Positions 1 through 6,026 of a stretch of 6,069 bases of DNA are shown here, in pieces. The first letter of the stretch is position 1, and the number at the start of each line of letters is the position of its first letter. The notes under the pieces are model-generated. The model searched no databases and had not been told where the DNA came from. It worked only from the letters and a program-made list of their open reading frames with translations. The stretch comes from Campylobacterota bacterium. GTDB taxonomy: Bacteria; Campylobacterota; Campylobacteria; Campylobacterales; Sulfurospirillaceae. The stretch lies in contig RZYK01000126.1 of assembly GCA_009930355.1 (NCBI GenBank), forward strand, positions 1-6,069, read 5' to 3'. The position numbers and the translations under genes were made by a program.

Positions 1-16
1 ACTGCGCTACGCCCCG
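1..16 (-). tRNA. 5' end of a tRNA, probably tRNA-Pro (cut by window edge)
   Basis: Read on the minus strand from position 16, the sequence is CGGGGCG (a 7-nt acceptor arm), TA (positions 8 and 9, with the expected U8), then GCGCAGT (start of the D arm). This is a canonical tRNA 5' third. A C at position 1 is characteristic of bacterial tRNA-Pro (C1-G72 pair), and the string matches the tRNA-Pro beginnings I know from related bacteria. The anticodon lies outside the window, so the isotype is inferred. An initiator tRNA also begins with C but has a different acceptor sequence. It lies on the same strand as thiG and downstream of it, with its own promoter in the gap. Confidence 0.75.
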
Positions 17-46
17 ACATTTAAAAAAACTTAAGTTCGTCTTTTT

Positions 47-77
47 AAGGCTGAAATTCTATCTAAATTCCAGCCTT
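47..77 (-). repeat. 12-bp inverted repeat between thiG and tRNA; possible weak terminator
   Basis: Arms 47-58 and 66-77 pair over 12 positions around a 7-nt loop. The only imperfect pair (54 with 70) is a G-U wobble in minus-strand RNA but an A-C mismatch in plus-strand RNA, so the hairpin is better formed in the thiG transcript. No U-tract follows it on the minus strand: the next bases are AAAAAGACG, and a T7 run comes only later (24-30). It is therefore not a textbook intrinsic terminator. It could mark the 3' end of thiG mRNA, protect it, or act as a dyad overlapping the tRNA promoter, whose -10 box shares the left arm. Confidence 0.5.
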
Positions 78-84
78 TTGTCAA
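56..84 (-). promoter_or_regulatory. Sigma-70 type promoter for the tRNA
   Basis: On the minus strand a perfect -35 box TTGACA (79-84) is separated by exactly 17 nt from TAGAAT (56-61), one mismatch from the -10 consensus TATAAT. A run of eight Ts (86-93) sits just upstream of the -35 box and could act like an UP element. Transcription would start near position 49, giving a leader of about 33 nt before the tRNA 5' end at 16. A near-consensus promoter like this suits a stable RNA gene and means the tRNA need not depend on the thiG transcript. The start site is inferred from spacing. Confidence 0.75.
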
Positions 85-93
85 GAAAAAAAA

Positions 94-885
94 TTATGCT
101 TTATATTGGAACTCTATAAGTCCTTCTGTAGGTGAACTTGCGGTTGCAAAAGGCTTTTTTGCAATACGTCCTGCAAGGAAGCTATTACGTCCTGCAATGA
201 CCGCATGTTTCATGGCTTCTGCCATTAAAATTGGATTTCTTGCTTGAGCAATAGCCGTATTGGTTAGTACACCATCTGCTCCAATTTCCATTGCAATGGC
301 TGCATCACTTGCACATCCAATTCCTGCATCAACAATGACAGGAATTTTCACGGCTTCTTTAATGAAGAGAACATTGTAACGGTTTTGAATACCTAGTCCG
401 CTACCAATGGGCGAGGCAAGGGGCATAATGGCGGCACTCCCTGCATCTTCAAGGCGTTTTGCCATAATGGGGTCATCATTCGTGTAGGTCATAATCGTAA
501 AGCCATCTTTGGCTAAAATTTCACATGCCTTAAGGGTTTCCAGAACATCAGGATAAAGTGTTTTTGCGGTATCCCCGATGACTTCTAGTTTAATCAAATT
601 AAGCCCTGTGGCTTCTTTCACCATTCTAAAAAGCGTAATAGCATCTTCAGCCGTAGTACATCCAGCAGAATTTGGTAAGAGTTGAATGTCTGTATCTTTG
701 AAATAGTCCATTAAATTCTCTTCATTAGGATTAGTAATGTTGACCCGTCGAACTGCTACAGTAATCAGTTTAGAACCACTGGCAAGTGTGGCATCTTTTG
801 TGGTTTGAAAATCGGGGTATTTTCCACTTCCTACAATTAAACGGCTTGCAAATTCAATATTGCCAACTTTTAAAATATCGTTCAT
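94..885 (-). CDS. thiG: Thiazole synthase ThiG (thiamine biosynthesis)
   Basis: This 263-aa cytosolic TIM-barrel enzyme joins 1-deoxy-D-xylulose 5-phosphate, dehydroglycine and the sulfur of ThiS thiocarboxylate to make the thiazole phosphate of thiamine. Family marks in order are GSGKY (19-23); NSAGC (72-76); IKLEVIGD (98-105), in which K99 matches the Schiff-base lysine; PLASPIGSGLGI (155-166), a phosphate-binding loop; DAGIG (186-190); and GADGVLTNTAIAQARNP (202-218). The length is normal and no key residue is missing. The ATG is preceded by AGGAAGTG at good spacing. The gene begins 3 nt after the purN stop and is the last protein gene of the unit. Its usual partners thiS, thiF and thiH are not in the window, and I see no TPP riboswitch before it, as expected for a distal operon gene. 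Confidence 0.96.
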   Translation of the reverse strand: MNDILKVGNIEFASRLIVGSGKYPDFQTTKDATLASGSKLITVAVRRVNITNPNEENLMDYFKDTDIQLLPNSAGCTTAEDAITLFRMVKEATGLNLIKLEVIGDTAKTLYPDVLETLKACEILAKDGFTIMTYTNDDPIMAKRLEDAGSAAIMPLASPIGSGLGIQNRYNVLFIKEAVKIPVIVDAGIGCASDAAIAMEIGADGVLTNTAIAQARNPILMAEAMKHAVIAGRNSFLAGRIAKKPFATASSPTEGLIEFQYKA

Positions 886-888
886 GTT

Positions 889-1467
889 TCACTTCCTGTC
901 AAGTAATTTTTTTACAGTTTGGGGTAATAATTCATGTTCTATCGCATGAATTTTATCTTCAAAAGCTTCAAAACTCATGTTTTCACTTTTCTCAAAACAG
1001 CGTTGTGCAATGATATCCCCACCATCGAGCTCTTCACTAACATAATGTACGCTAATACCAGCAACTTTCATGGGAGAATCAAAACTATCCTTTATAGCAC
1101 TGCCACCCTTAAAAAGTGGAAGTAATGAGGGATGTAAATTGATCGCTTTGACAGTGTGTGTAAAAATCGGGGTTAAAATACGCATAAACCCAGCTAAAAC
1201 AGTCAGTTCAGCACCACTTTGGGCGATAGCTTGCACCAGAGCTTCATCAAAGGCTTCACGGCTAGCGTAGTGTGTGTGGTCGATAATTAGTGGTTCAAGA
1301 CCAAAACGTCTGGCTTTTTCAATACCTTGTGCGTCAGGGCGATTGCAAATGGTAAGGGCAACTTCTATTTTGGCGTGTTCAAAAGGTGTTTGATAGAGAA
1401 ATTCAAGCAGTTTTTCAAGGTTACTGCCTGTTCCACTAAAGAGAATAGCAATTTTTTTTATAAGCAT
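889..1467 (-). CDS. purN: Phosphoribosylglycinamide formyltransferase PurN
   Basis: PurN transfers the formyl group of 10-formyl-tetrahydrofolate to GAR, giving FGAR in de novo purine synthesis (cytosol). The 192-aa length fits the family. Visible motifs are FSGTGSNL (10-17) for phosphate binding, LAGFMRIL (91-98), NLHPSLLPLF (110-119) and SEELDGGDII (144-153). The catalytic set N110, H112 and D148 corresponds to N106, H108 and D144 of the E. coli enzyme, with a constant offset of four. The start ATG lies inside the end of the nnr gene (10-nt overlap) and has AAAGG six nt upstream, which suggests translational coupling. An A8 tract (minus strand) falls in codons 3-5 and also spans the nnr stop, making it a possible slippage site. 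No other purine genes are nearby. Confidence 0.96.
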   Translation of the reverse strand: MLIKKIAILFSGTGSNLEKLLEFLYQTPFEHAKIEVALTICNRPDAQGIEKARRFGLEPLIIDHTHYASREAFDEALVQAIAQSGAELTVLAGFMRILTPIFTHTVKAINLHPSLLPLFKGGSAIKDSFDSPMKVAGISVHYVSEELDGGDIIAQRCFEKSENMSFEAFEDKIHAIEHELLPQTVKKLLDRK

Positions 1468-2855
1468 TTAAGACCTTTACAAATATCAAGAGGAGTAAGT
1501 GCAAAATTATTACATGTAAGTTTTTTCGAAACGAGGGCATGCGCTAAAGAGGCGTGAATGGCAGCGTCTTTTAGGGTATAACCTTGAGCGATGAGTGCCC
1601 CAATCATGCCCGCTAAAACATCGCCACTGCCTCCTTTAGCAAGGGAAGGCGTGCCATAGGTATTGATGAAAAGTTCACCTTTATAGGCAATAATAGTATT
1701 AGCCCCTTTAAGGACTAAGATTATGTGAGGGAAGGTTTCACTAAATTTTTTTGCATACAAAAAACGGTTGGCTTGAATCTGCTCAACGCTCACCTTTTCT
1801 TTACATGTAAAGGCTAAAATAGAGCTAAATTCTTTGGGATGGGGTGTGAGTACCAAGGGCTTTTTTGATGCAATGATATCCAAAATAAGCGCATGGTGGC
1901 ACAATGAAGCATCAATAACAAGGGGTAAATCATTTTCGAGCAAAAGATGTTTGAGCCATGTTGCATCAAAAGGCATTTCAAGCCCCATACCTGCTAAAAT
2001 GACCGAAGCATTTTTGGGAAGTGTGGGCGTGTGCATAAGATAAACGGGGAGTTTTTTAACTTTTTCACCCACAAGGCTTACCAATCCTGCGCCAAAATGA
2101 AAAGCCCCTATACCTGCTAAATGTGCAGCCCCTTCTTTTGTGCCTTGAAGAATCACTACATGACCAAAAGAGCCTTTATTGCTATTTTTTTGAGTACGAA
2201 AAGGGAGTTTTAGGTCTTTTTTTTCTAACACAAAAAAAGGTGAAGGCACTTCATAGTCTTTGCGTGTTATGCCTAAAGAGGCAACACGGATTTTTCCTAC
2301 CGCATCTTTTAGAGTGTCATTAAGCAGGCAAAGTTTTAAAGCGCCCATAGTAATGGTTTTGTGGGCGTGAAAAATGGTGGGACTAAGACTTAAATCATTG
2401 AGAATACCACTGGGCATATCGCATGCAATTTTATACCCTTCTTTGGCATTGAGGCTTTCAAGTAGTTTACATGTAAAGCTATCCAAAGGACGATTTAGCC
2501 CTGCTCCAAAGAGAGCATCAACGTAAACATCAGCATCTATTAGCGTATCAACAATAGGTACACCTAGCTTTTTTGCACGCTCCAGTTGAAGTTGTGCTAG
2601 AGGCGATTTGGGGGCAAAAGGGAGGTACATTGCAACCGTATATTTTCCATGCAAAAGACGTGCTGCAACCATACCATCCGCACCATTATTGCCTATACCA
2701 CAGATAAAAAGAGCATTTTTTTTACATGTAAGCTTTTTTTTCACGGCATTTGCAAGGGCTAATCCTGCGTGTTCCATTAAAATTTCAGGGCTGAGTCCAA
2801 AGTGTGTGTAACAACGTTCATCCAAAGTATGAGTCTCTTCATAGGCATAATGCAT
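1458..2855 (-). CDS. nnrDE: Bifunctional NAD(P)H-hydrate epimerase / ADP-dependent NAD(P)H-hydrate dehydratase
   Basis: This 465-aa metabolite-repair enzyme restores damaged NAD(P)HX. The N-terminal YjeF_N half (about 1-205) epimerises R- to S-hydrate and carries GIGNNGADG (53-61), VDALFGAGLNRPL (113-125) and DMPSG (146-150). The C-terminal ribokinase-like half (about 210-465) dehydrates the S form with ADP and carries KGSFGHVVILQG (227-238), TPHPKEF (337-343), VLKGANTII (382-390) and GGSGDVLAG (408-416), with D412 as the likely catalytic residue. The E. coli fusion is called Nnr (YjeF). The start ATG has AGGAG (2861-2865) five nt upstream, overlapping the comM stop codon. The gene overlaps purN by 10 nt. 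It is unusual in carrying four copies of the palindrome TTACATGTAA, which supply four of its eleven cysteines, all in apparent linkers. Two A8 tracts flank the first copy. Confidence 0.95.
   Translation of the reverse strand: MHYAYEETHTLDERCYTHFGLSPEILMEHAGLALANAVKKKLTCKKNALFICGIGNNGADGMVAARLLHGKYTVAMYLPFAPKSPLAQLQLERAKKLGVPIVDTLIDADVYVDALFGAGLNRPLDSFTCKLLESLNAKEGYKIACDMPSGILNDLSLSPTIFHAHKTITMGALKLCLLNDTLKDAVGKIRVASLGITRKDYEVPSPFFVLEKKDLKLPFRTQKNSNKGSFGHVVILQGTKEGAAHLAGIGAFHFGAGLVSLVGEKVKKLPVYLMHTPTLPKNASVILAGMGLEMPFDATWLKHLLLENDLPLVIDASLCHHALILDIIASKKPLVLTPHPKEFSSILAFTCKEKVSVEQIQANRFLYAKKFSETFPHIILVLKGANTIIAYKGELFINTYGTPSLAKGGSGDVLAGMIGALIAQGYTLKDAAIHASLAHALVSKKLTCNNFALTPLDICKGLKCL
1510..1519. 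repeat. TTACATGTAA palindrome, copy 1 (in nnr)
   Basis: This is a perfect 10-bp palindrome. On the coding strand it gives L446-T447-C448-N449, near the C-terminus of the dehydratase half, in codon phase xTT ACA TGT AAx. Confidence 0.9.
1801..1810. repeat. TTACATGTAA palindrome, copy 2 (in nnr)
   Basis: This is a perfect 10-bp palindrome, extended to the 12-mer TTTACATGTAAA (1800-1811). It encodes F349-T350-C351-K352, in the same codon phase as the other copies. It sits in the stretch before the VEQIQANR helix, where family members vary. Confidence 0.9.
2467..2476. repeat. TTACATGTAA palindrome, copy 3 (in nnr)
   Basis: This is a perfect 10-bp palindrome, extended to TTTACATGTAAA (2466-2477). 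It encodes F127-T128-C129-K130 just after the conserved GAGLNRPL segment, in the same codon phase as the other copies. Confidence 0.9.
2722..2731. repeat. TTACATGTAA palindrome, copy 4 (in nnr)
   Basis: This is a perfect 10-bp palindrome between two T8 runs of the plus strand (2716-2723, of which two bases belong to the palindrome, and 2734-2741). It encodes L42-T43-C44-K45, the linker between the first helix and the strand leading to GIGNNGADG, in the same codon phase as the other copies. Confidence 0.9.
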
Positions 2856-2863
2856 GACTTCTC

Positions 2864-4399
2864 CTAACGTTTGCGAAAACTTAAAGCTTCAATGAGATGT
2901 TCTTGTTCGATAAGGTCTTTTTGCGCTAAATCGGCAATGGTGCGTGCCATACGCAAAACTTTATGCACACTTCTTTGGCTTAATCCAAAACGGCTTTGTG
3001 CCATTTCTAAACGCTCTTTTGCTGTCTCATCTAAGAGACAAAAGTGACTGGTATCGTATTCATTCAGTTTACCATTAAGCTCATTTTGTCCACGCATTTT
3101 TTGCATTTTAAAAGCGTTTAGGACCTGTGCAAACATCTCTTTTGAGCTAAGTCCTTGCTCTTTAGAGTGCTCTTCACTCATTTGAATGTACAGATCAATT
3201 CTATCCATAATAGGCTCAGAAATACGGTTTTTGTAGCGATTGATTTCTACTTCAGAACAACGACATTCATGGATTTGGCTAAAAAGATTACCGCAAGGGC
3301 AAGGGTTTTGCGCCGCAGCAAAGAGAAATTTTGTGGCGTAACTTATTTTGGTATTGACACGAGAAATAAGCACACGATGATCTTCTAATGGCTCTCTTAA
3401 ACTTTCTAAGACGGCTTTTGAGAAGTTGGGAAATTCATCAAAAAAAAGTACGCCATTGTGCGCTAAAGCAATTTCACCTGCTTGGGCATGAGTACTTCCT
3501 CCGCCAAAAATAGAAGGGCGTGAGGAAGTATGGTGGGGAGAGCGAAAAGGGCGAAGAGGGCTTAATTCACGCTCTTCTTCGTGCAAAGAATAATAGGCAT
3601 TGGATTCTAAAATTTCCTCAATGCTCTGAGGAGGTAAAATGTAACGTAAACGCTTAATACTCATGCTTTTACCACACCCAGGGCTTCCCTCCATTAAGAG
3701 ATTGTGCATTCCAGCAGCAGCAATCGTCAAAGCACGTTTGGCTCGGTGTTGACCTAAAACATCGCTAAAATCAAGAGGAAATTCTATGGTATAAAAGTAG
3801 GATTTTCCTTGAATGTCAAGGCGATTTTCACACAAGGGGTGTACCCCTCTTTTTGCTTCTATTTCATACCGTTTTTCTTTAAAAAATAGAACAGCTTCAT
3901 GCAGGGTTTCTACGCCAAAAGCTTGAATATGCGGGATTTGCTCAATTTTTGGAAGGAGTGTTTTTGGAACTAAGACACGAAGATTCGAGATATGGGCTGC
4001 TAAAGAGAGAATAATAGGAAAAATGGCATTGGTTTTTTTAATTTTGCCATCCAATCCCAACTCTCCAAAGATAAAAAAATCGTTACATGTAAAACGCTCT
4101 TTTTGAATGGCAATAAGCAAGGCAATGACCAGATCAAAGTGGCTTCCCTCTTTTTTTAAGTCCGAGGGGGAGAGGTTAATTGTGATTTTCTGAGAGGGAA
4201 ATTCAAAATGAATGCTCGAAAGTGCAGATTTGATACGCTCACGTGATTCTTGAATCGATTGATCCGCCATACCTACAATGCTAAAACCAGGAAGGGAGCG
4301 AACCAATGTGGATTCAACGGCAACCTCATGGGCTTTATTGCCATATAAAGTCGCACATTTGGCATGTTTAACTTTAGAGAGTTCAACCGCTTCATCCAC
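2864..4399 (-). CDS. comM: ComM / YifB-family AAA+ ATPase (Mg-chelatase subunit ChlI-like)
   Basis: This 511-aa protein belongs to the family whose characterised member ComM is a hexameric helicase that drives branch migration when transformed DNA recombines into the chromosome. Domain order is a ChlI/Lon-protease-like N-terminal domain (about 13-140, with LPGFSIVGMADQSIQESRER), a Mg-chelatase AAA+ core (about 210-400) with Walker A GSPGCGKS (238-245) and Walker B GVLFFDEF (316-323), a four-cysteine cluster C367/C369/C379/C381 typical of the family, the arginine of PIMDRIDL (R400), and a C-terminal Mg_chelatase_C domain (about 410-508). The start is GTG, 2 nt after the def stop. CAGGT (4408-4412) lies 8 nt upstream, and no in-frame ATG occurs before conserved sequence begins. 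Magnesium chelatase itself is unlikely because its other subunits are absent. Natural competence of this organism is not shown here. Confidence 0.93.
   Translation of the reverse strand: MDEAVELSKVKHAKCATLYGNKAHEVAVESTLVRSLPGFSIVGMADQSIQESRERIKSALSSIHFEFPSQKITINLSPSDLKKEGSHFDLVIALLIAIQKERFTCNDFFIFGELGLDGKIKKTNAIFPIILSLAAHISNLRVLVPKTLLPKIEQIPHIQAFGVETLHEAVLFFKEKRYEIEAKRGVHPLCENRLDIQGKSYFYTIEFPLDFSDVLGQHRAKRALTIAAAGMHNLLMEGSPGCGKSMSIKRLRYILPPQSIEEILESNAYYSLHEEERELSPLRPFRSPHHTSSRPSIFGGGSTHAQAGEIALAHNGVLFFDEFPNFSKAVLESLREPLEDHRVLISRVNTKISYATKFLFAAAQNPCPCGNLFSQIHECRCSEVEINRYKNRISEPIMDRIDLYIQMSEEHSKEQGLSSKEMFAQVLNAFKMQKMRGQNELNGKLNEYDTSHFCLLDETAKERLEMAQSRFGLSQRSVHKVLRMARTIADLAQKDLIEQEHLIEALSFRKR
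4083..4092. repeat. TTACATGTAA palindrome, copy 5 (in comM)
   Basis: This is a perfect 10-bp palindrome encoding F103-T104-C105-N106. It falls in the variable segment before the conserved FGELGLDG of the ComM N-terminal domain. The codon phase is the same as in the four nnr copies. Confidence 0.9.
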
Positions 4400-4401
4400 G
4401 A

Positions 4402-4917
4402 CTATTTACCTGCTTTGTACTTTTTTTTCCACTCTTTTTCAAATTTTTTACGTTTTAAATACGAGAGTTTTTCAATAAAAAGATGCCCTTTGAGATGATC
4501 CATCTCATGTTGCACAGCAATAGCCATTAAATCGCTAAACTCTTCTTCATGCATTAACCCCATACGATCATAAAAATGAAGTTTAATATGTTCGGCTCGG
4601 CTCACTTCATCATAATAACCAGGGACGCTTAAACACCCTTCTTGATAAACTGTGGAGCCATCTTTTTCAACAATGACTGGGTTTATAATTTCATAAAGAT
4701 TTTCTTTTTTTTGGAGGCCTTCTTCATTAACTAAATTGATAATAAGGACATTTTGTGCTATACCAATTTGAATAGCAGCAAGTCCAATACCTTCTTTTGT
4801 AACCATGGTTTCATACATGTCATCCAGCAATTCATGAAGGGTTGCATCAAAATGTATTACATCTTTTGATGTTTCTCTGAGTATTTTATTGGGGTAAACA
4901 AGTATCTCACGGATCAT
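4402..4917 (-). CDS. def: Peptide deformylase
   Basis: This 171-aa metalloenzyme removes the N-formyl group from the initiator methionine of new proteins at the ribosome. All three family motifs are intact: motif 1 GIGLAAIQ (43-50), motif 2 EGCLS (93-97) and motif 3 QHEMDH (136-141). The metal ligands are therefore C95, H137 and H141, and the catalytic acid is E138. The C-terminus is very lysine-rich (about 155-171), which may help ribosome binding. The start codon overlaps the stop of the GGDEF-like gene as ATGA, a classic translational-coupling arrangement. The comM start follows after 2 nt. Placement just after clpP agrees with what I recall from Campylobacter, where clpP and def are adjacent, except that here another gene is inserted between them. 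Confidence 0.97.
   Translation of the reverse strand: MIREILVYPNKILRETSKDVIHFDATLHELLDDMYETMVTKEGIGLAAIQIGIAQNVLIINLVNEEGLQKKENLYEIINPVIVEKDGSTVYQEGCLSVPGYYDEVSRAEHIKLHFYDRMGLMHEEEFSDLMAIAVQHEMDHLKGHLFIEKLSYLKRKKFEKEWKKKYKAGK
4408..4412 (-). promoter_or_regulatory. Ribosome binding site that supports the comM GTG start
   Basis: On the minus strand CAGGT lies 8 nt before the GTG at 4397-4399, within the last codons of def. It is a modest Shine-Dalgarno match. The GTG has no competing ATG or TTG in frame before conserved ComM sequence, and the 2-nt spacing from the def stop suggests re-initiation. Confidence 0.6.
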
Positions 4918-6005
4918 TCTATTTCACTCTCATGTAAAGGAGTACAAACCATATAAGGGGTTAATTTTCTTCCTGTTTTTGGCAATCCTTCCAGTGTGGC
5001 TGCAAGGAATTCTTCAACACTATGCTCCGTATCAAGAGATGTAATCGCAAGCTCAATATCTGTTTCAATTTCTGAAGTTCCCACAAAAAAACTGGTTTGA
5101 TAGACCAGTTCACTAATGCGATCACACGCTTTTTTTGCAGAAGATAAATCAGTATGTTTTAAAATCATGGCTAATGTTCCATCGCCAAAATGAGCTACAA
5201 CATCACTTCTTCTGGACGTTTTTAGTAGTAACTTTGCGATATTACGTATAATAGTGTCTTTTTCACGTTTGCTGGCAATCTTCTCTAAAGAACTCTCTTT
5301 AACTCGCGCTAATACAAGGGTGCTTGGGTGGGCATAGGTTTTGATGAGTTTAATTTCATCTTTTATAGATTTCACAAGGTAGCGTCTATTATAAATACCA
5401 AATTTGGCATCAAATATGGATTGGTTATCAACTTCTTGTAAAATAGTTGTTGTCTTTTGGTAATAGCCTTTCAAAAGATCAATTTGTTTAGCGGTTAATG
5501 CAAACATTTTATTGAGATCTTCTGTTAAAGATGAAATGATATTTTGGGTTGCAAGAAAACTAGGGTTGGTTTCAAGTTGAGCTGATCGCTTTTTAATAAT
5601 ATCTTGCATCACGTTGAGGTTTCGATAAACCGTAGAAACGACTTGCATAATATTTTTAATTTGTGCAAATCCTTCTTTGATCTCTTGTTCAATACGAGCA
5701 TGACTTTCATCGTTGTTATTATTTTCCAGTTCTAAAAAATCATTAATGCGTTTTTTTAAAGCACTTGGTTTACTTTCTAAAAGTTTGTCAAAGTAAATTT
5801 GAAAGTTTGATGGGGTAGGAGGAATACTTTCATCTCCCATTACTTTTAAGACAAGTGCAGCGAATTTTTCAAGTTCATTATTGGATGAAGAGGTTGCAAT
5901 AGGCTCTTTAAGAGCTGGAGGTGGTGGTGCTTGCTCTATGACATCATCTTTGGTATCGATATTATACACACCCACATTTCCTTTTTCTTTGTTAAAACGA
6001 ACCAT
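4914..6005 (-). CDS. Degenerate GGDEF-domain protein with retained I-site; likely not a cyclase
   Basis: The 363-aa protein has no signal peptide or membrane segment, so it is probably cytosolic. Residues 1-44 look disordered and include PPPP (27-30). Residues 45-190 are mostly helical with coiled-coil character and include PPTPSNFQIYF, resembling an N-terminal helical region seen in other GGDEF proteins. The C-terminal GGDEF-like domain (about 195-355) opens with FGIYNRRYL (202-210), the family's usual entry motif. The signature is HFGDGTL (272-278) instead of RxGGDEF, and the metal-binding D-I-D of the first strand reads A-R-V, so catalysis is improbable. The inhibitory-site RxxD (R265-D268) is kept at the canonical five-residue spacing before the signature, which suggests c-di-GMP binding. 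The start ATG has AAAAAGG six nt upstream. The gene follows clpP by 21 nt and overlaps def by 4 nt. I do not recognise a named orthologue. Confidence 0.82.
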   Translation of the reverse strand: MVRFNKEKGNVGVYNIDTKDDVIEQAPPPPALKEPIATSSSNNELEKFAALVLKVMGDESIPPTPSNFQIYFDKLLESKPSALKKRINDFLELENNNNDESHARIEQEIKEGFAQIKNIMQVVSTVYRNLNVMQDIIKKRSAQLETNPSFLATQNIISSLTEDLNKMFALTAKQIDLLKGYYQKTTTILQEVDNQSIFDAKFGIYNRRYLVKSIKDEIKLIKTYAHPSTLVLARVKESSLEKIASKREKDTIIRNIAKLLLKTSRRSDVVAHFGDGTLAMILKHTDLSSAKKACDRISELVYQTSFFVGTSEIETDIELAITSLDTEHSVEEFLAATLEGLPKTGRKLTPYMVCTPLHESEIE

Positions 6006-6026
6006 TGCTTACCTTTTTATCACTTT

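Noticed and set aside
47..93. Classical rho-independent terminator after thiG
   Set aside because: The hairpin is good, but on the minus strand it is followed by an A-tract, not a U-tract. On the plus strand it is followed only by TTTTG and has a mismatch in the stem. It is kept as an inverted repeat with uncertain role.
786..1557. Plus-strand open frames opposite thiG, purN and the end of nnr
   Set aside because: They are short, overlap each other, match no family and lie wholly antisense to well-supported genes, so they are treated as shadows.
2864..4399. Magnesium chelatase subunit for chlorophyll or cobalamin synthesis
   Set aside because: The domain layout, with an N-terminal Lon-like domain, cysteine cluster and Mg_chelatase_C, is that of ComM/YifB, and no chelatase partner genes are present.
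1834..4478. Plus-strand open frames of 66 to 77 codons opposite nnr and comM
   Set aside because: They have no recognisable protein features and lie antisense to conserved enzyme domains.
4815..4820. ACATGT core in def as a sixth palindrome copy
   Set aside because: The flanks do not match (ATACATGTCA), so only the 6-bp core is shared. It was not counted. CATGTAA at 4931-4937 is likewise only a partial match.
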